Part shown: positions 61,466-64,000 of the stretch, piece after piece
Numbering within the stretch: position 1 is the first letter of the stretch
Layout of the letters: every line of letters begins with the position of its first letter
From: Heracleum sosnowskyi
Lineage: Eukaryota; Streptophyta; Magnoliopsida; Apiales; Apiaceae
Length of the DNA stretch: 64,000 nt
Direction: 5' to 3'
NCBI GenBank assembly: GCA_030848705.1
Contig: CM061243.1
Location: 100,376,436 to 100,440,435 of the forward strand
Notes under the pieces: generated by a model
The model's input: only the letters and a program-made list of their open reading frames with translations
Database searches by the model: none
What the model was told of the DNA's origin: nothing
Program-made: the position numbers and the translations under genes

Positions 61466-64000
61466 TGTGACGCCCTCCAAACCCGGGGTACAGATTTGAG
61501 GAGTCATCCGACCAACGGAATACTCTTTAACACATGCATAATATATATAAAGACACAAATACCCCTTAACCAAGACCGCATCCAGATTATGGCAATGAAC
61601 ACAAGCTACTACAATCTTTTATTAATACAATACCAGTTTTATCAGAGTTATTACATCACAACTAAAGTTCAAATCTAGACATCTAATCTAGAAAAGCAAA
61701 ACAACAACTACCCTGCCAATGACAATGACTCGAGGGGCTCTCCTGGCTGCTGGTGAACTATCGGTCACGCTATACTGACTCATACTCTCGATTCACTGGA
61801 ATAGGGTTATAAAACAACAAGCAAGAGTGAGCCAAAATTGCTCAGCAAACATCATATGAATCATTTCTATCACAGTTGTAAGGATATGAATTTATGATAT
61901 CAGAATTAACAATATTTAGCTAACACATGCTTTGTATCAATACAATTGAAGAAAAAGAATTAGAATTTGGCTTATACATTTTATTCAAATCAAAGGTTGT
62001 GCTGCTGGCCAGCCACGCATCAACCCCGGACTAGCTCACAGCATAGTCCTCTACTGGATCCTAGGCCAAACTGGGCCTTAAGTTATTCCGACCATAAATA
62101 TGGCCCGACCAATTACTGGTCCATTTTAAAAACACATGCCAAATCTATCATAGGGTATAAACAATAACATGCTCAATAAGATAAACTCAATGTATAATAA
62201 TTGCAAAAGAGCTTCAACTGCTCAGTATCAAATGAAGATCGAGAAAGAATCATGAAATAATTTCAATGGTATAGTGTGCTCATTCAATAAGGAAATCAAG
62301 ATTGGTAGTTGATAATCAATGACCGTAATCAACAGTCAAGATGGAAGTCAAATAATCAATGGTTGTCACTAATGATCAAAGGATGATAAACAATAACCAA
62401 ATGGTGGTAAACAATAATCAAGTGAGTTGGAAATAAGGGTTTCCGATGTAGATCAAATCAAAGAATCAAGAATCTCTAAGGAAATGGAATCAGTTGTCCA
62501 AATGCGGTTAAAAGATTGATAATTTGAATTGTTCTGGGGATAATGGTATTCAAGTAATCAAGACAATAATAATTTCTATCACAAGTAAAGGCACAAATAC
62601 TTGCTTGGTCTACGCTGCTGTCGGATCGACTCTGCTCACTCTACCTTTCCCTTTCCCTTACTTCGGGAACTCGATTCTATAATTAAACAACTCATCACAA
62701 TAAGTCTAACTATTCTCGTTCTACTCTCAACACTTATTCAATTAATAATCACATTTAAACAAGTAACTGGTTACGTATCGGACGTCCGGAATGATTTACG
62801 ATATTTAAAACTCAGATATTTGCCCTAGTACGGGCATATACAGACTATAAAACACTACACACAATTAATATGAACCATATAGCACTTATAAACATTTTTA
62901 AAACATCATACGAAACTTATTTGAATTTTAAATAAGTCACGTTTAATTTTTAAATCAAAACTCGGATTTTTAAATCCAATATAAACATTTAAATGCAAAT
63001 AAATCAATTAATAAAATTAATTGAAACTTTTTAAATGCTCAAACTATTTTTAAATAAATAAATAGGCTTGAAAATAATTAAACTGAATTTTAAATTAATT
63101 AAATCTAATTAATAATTAATTTTTAAGAATTAATTGATTAAAAGAAATAACCAATTAATTAATTAATTAATTATTAATTAAAAATAATTAAAATAATTAA
63201 GTTTAATCAATTTTCGGATTTAAAATAATAAATATAATTTTCCAGAATTTTTCTGATATTAAAATATATTTGTAAAATAAACATATGTATTTTTAAAGTT
63301 TTTAAACTATTTTAGAATTAATTTTAAAAATAAAATTCAAAAACAGTTTTCAGAAATCGAATTAGGGTTTTGAAGATTGAAACCGGGTCAAACTTCGGGT
63401 AAACGGGTCGGGAAGAACAAATCCGGGTCACCAAGAACAACCCACCGGATTCTGGGTTTTCCAGAATCCGGCCGGTGTCCGGCGACCGGAATTCTTTATT
63501 CCCGATCAAACATGACCAAAACAATAGGGCTTTTGTTCGCCTTTGCAAGACAAACACAACCCACACAAAAATATCTCTGTCCCATGCCGGAATCGAGCCC
63601 AGAATCCGGTCAAAGAAACCGTCGGGGAAGACTCCGGCCGGAAACCCGATCTCTCTCATTTCTACATGAAACTCAAAGATTAATATACCAAAACTAAGCT
63701 TATAACTCATACAATCAAAGCCCCATATCAAAACTTATGTCAGATCAACAACAAGAACGAACGAAGTAAAAGAAAAATTCGGGTCAAAACCCGAAAATCA
63801 AACCCATCAAAATTGAACATAAACAGGAAATTAAAGCATGGATTCTTGCTAATTAGAACCCTAGGAACATGTTAGAAGCAACCAATTGAACGGAGAATCA
63901 ACAGAATGAAAATCCCCAAATTAATCAAGAACCCTAATTTAATTCGAATATTGAAAAATTCATAATAAATCGAAAAATTACCAGATGATGATGAGGTTGG
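61466..64000 (-). repeat. Element E 5' LTR (partial, runs off the window)
   Basis: Starts TGTGACGCCCTCC on the plus strand. 62270-62560 has many AATCAA/GATCAA words. 62900-63330 is extremely AT-rich with an AATTAATTAATTAATTATTA run near 63150. 63370-63660 is rich in CCGG/CCGGGT (CGGCCGGTGTCCGGCGACCG). I see no gene here; the open frames at 63324-63731 fall in the CCGG-rich part and have no recognisable protein features. The outer LTR border is not reached. Confidence 0.55.

Larger units (their letters stand above)
61240..64000 (-). mobile_element. Element E: PBS end and LTR of a minus-strand LTR retrotransposon, partial
   Basis: Read on the minus strand, an LTR ending GGGCGTCACA is followed by one base and TTGGTATCAGAGCAATAGG, a clear primer binding site. 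The internal region then runs only about 200 bases, with an acceptor-like ATTGCAG and a Ser/Asp/Pro-rich open stretch (PSSSSDSDPSEDTIAEIP), before it meets the truncated accessory ORF of element B. The LTR extends from 61466 to at least the end of the window, so it is over 2.5 kb. TGTGACGCCC at the inner LTR border and the length suggest a gypsy-type element, but no coding domain is visible to prove it. Confidence 0.65.

Noticed and set aside
63324..63731. 135-codon minus-strand ORF and overlapping plus-strand ORFs at the right end
   Set aside because: They fall in the CCGG-rich part of the element E LTR; both strands are open because of base composition.

Overview
The window is nuclear DNA of a flowering plant, almost certainly a eudicot. 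It starts with part of an intron-rich host gene and is otherwise built of transposable elements inserted into one another. I see no bacterial genes, tRNA, rRNA or CRISPR. The species cannot be named from the sequence alone.

Layout. (1) 1-9137, minus strand: the first 14 exons (about 430 codons) of a peroxisomal insulin-degrading-enzyme-like M16 zinc metallopeptidase; the rest lies beyond base 1. (2) 9138-10280: promoter side and AT-rich intergenic DNA. (3) 10281-27497: a CACTA DNA transposon with 35-bp terminal inverted repeats and a TTT target duplication. No transposase is recognised. It carries fragments of host genes (first exon of a mitochondrial alternative oxidase, two exons of plastid ribosomal protein S1). 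Inside it sits element A (12341-24342, minus), a very young Ty1/copia element with 609-bp LTRs that differ at one base. (4) 27701-61262: element B, an old, decayed Ty1/copia element of the same type (plus). It is split by element G (34620-57676), a Ty3/gypsy element of Tat type, and G is split by element C (40462-54975), another Ty1/copia element of the A/B type. Target duplications, LTR divergence (A 1/609, C about 1%, G about 2%) and coding continuity across each insertion fix the order B, then G, then C. (5) 61240-64000: element E, the PBS end and a long LTR of an unrelated minus-strand retrotransposon, fused abruptly to the truncated end of B.

How the parts work together. A, B and C look like Sirevirus-type copia elements: initiator-Met PBS, large gag with several CCHC knuckles, PR-INT-RT-RNaseH pol, and several kilobases of extra sense-strand coding sequence between pol and the 3' LTR. 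That extra ORF is homologous in all three: an N-terminal globular domain, a long low-complexity acidic region, a heptad-rich coil ending in KGEK, and in A and C a further C-terminal part. It has its own leader and no signal peptide or membrane segment.

The most interesting observation is that each element carries its own private short DNA word: TCAGGAT in A, CTGTCA/TGACAG in C, and TCAACGGAA/CCGTTGACA in B. Each word recurs many times at the same five kinds of place: the LTR, the gag linker, the INT-RT linker, the post-pol spacer and the accessory-ORF linker. By analogy with VANDAL transposons, whose VANC proteins bind dispersed family-specific motifs and counter silencing, I suggest the accessory ORF and its private motif form a co-evolving recognition pair in copia elements. 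This is a hypothesis; the motif distribution and the ORF homology are directly visible.
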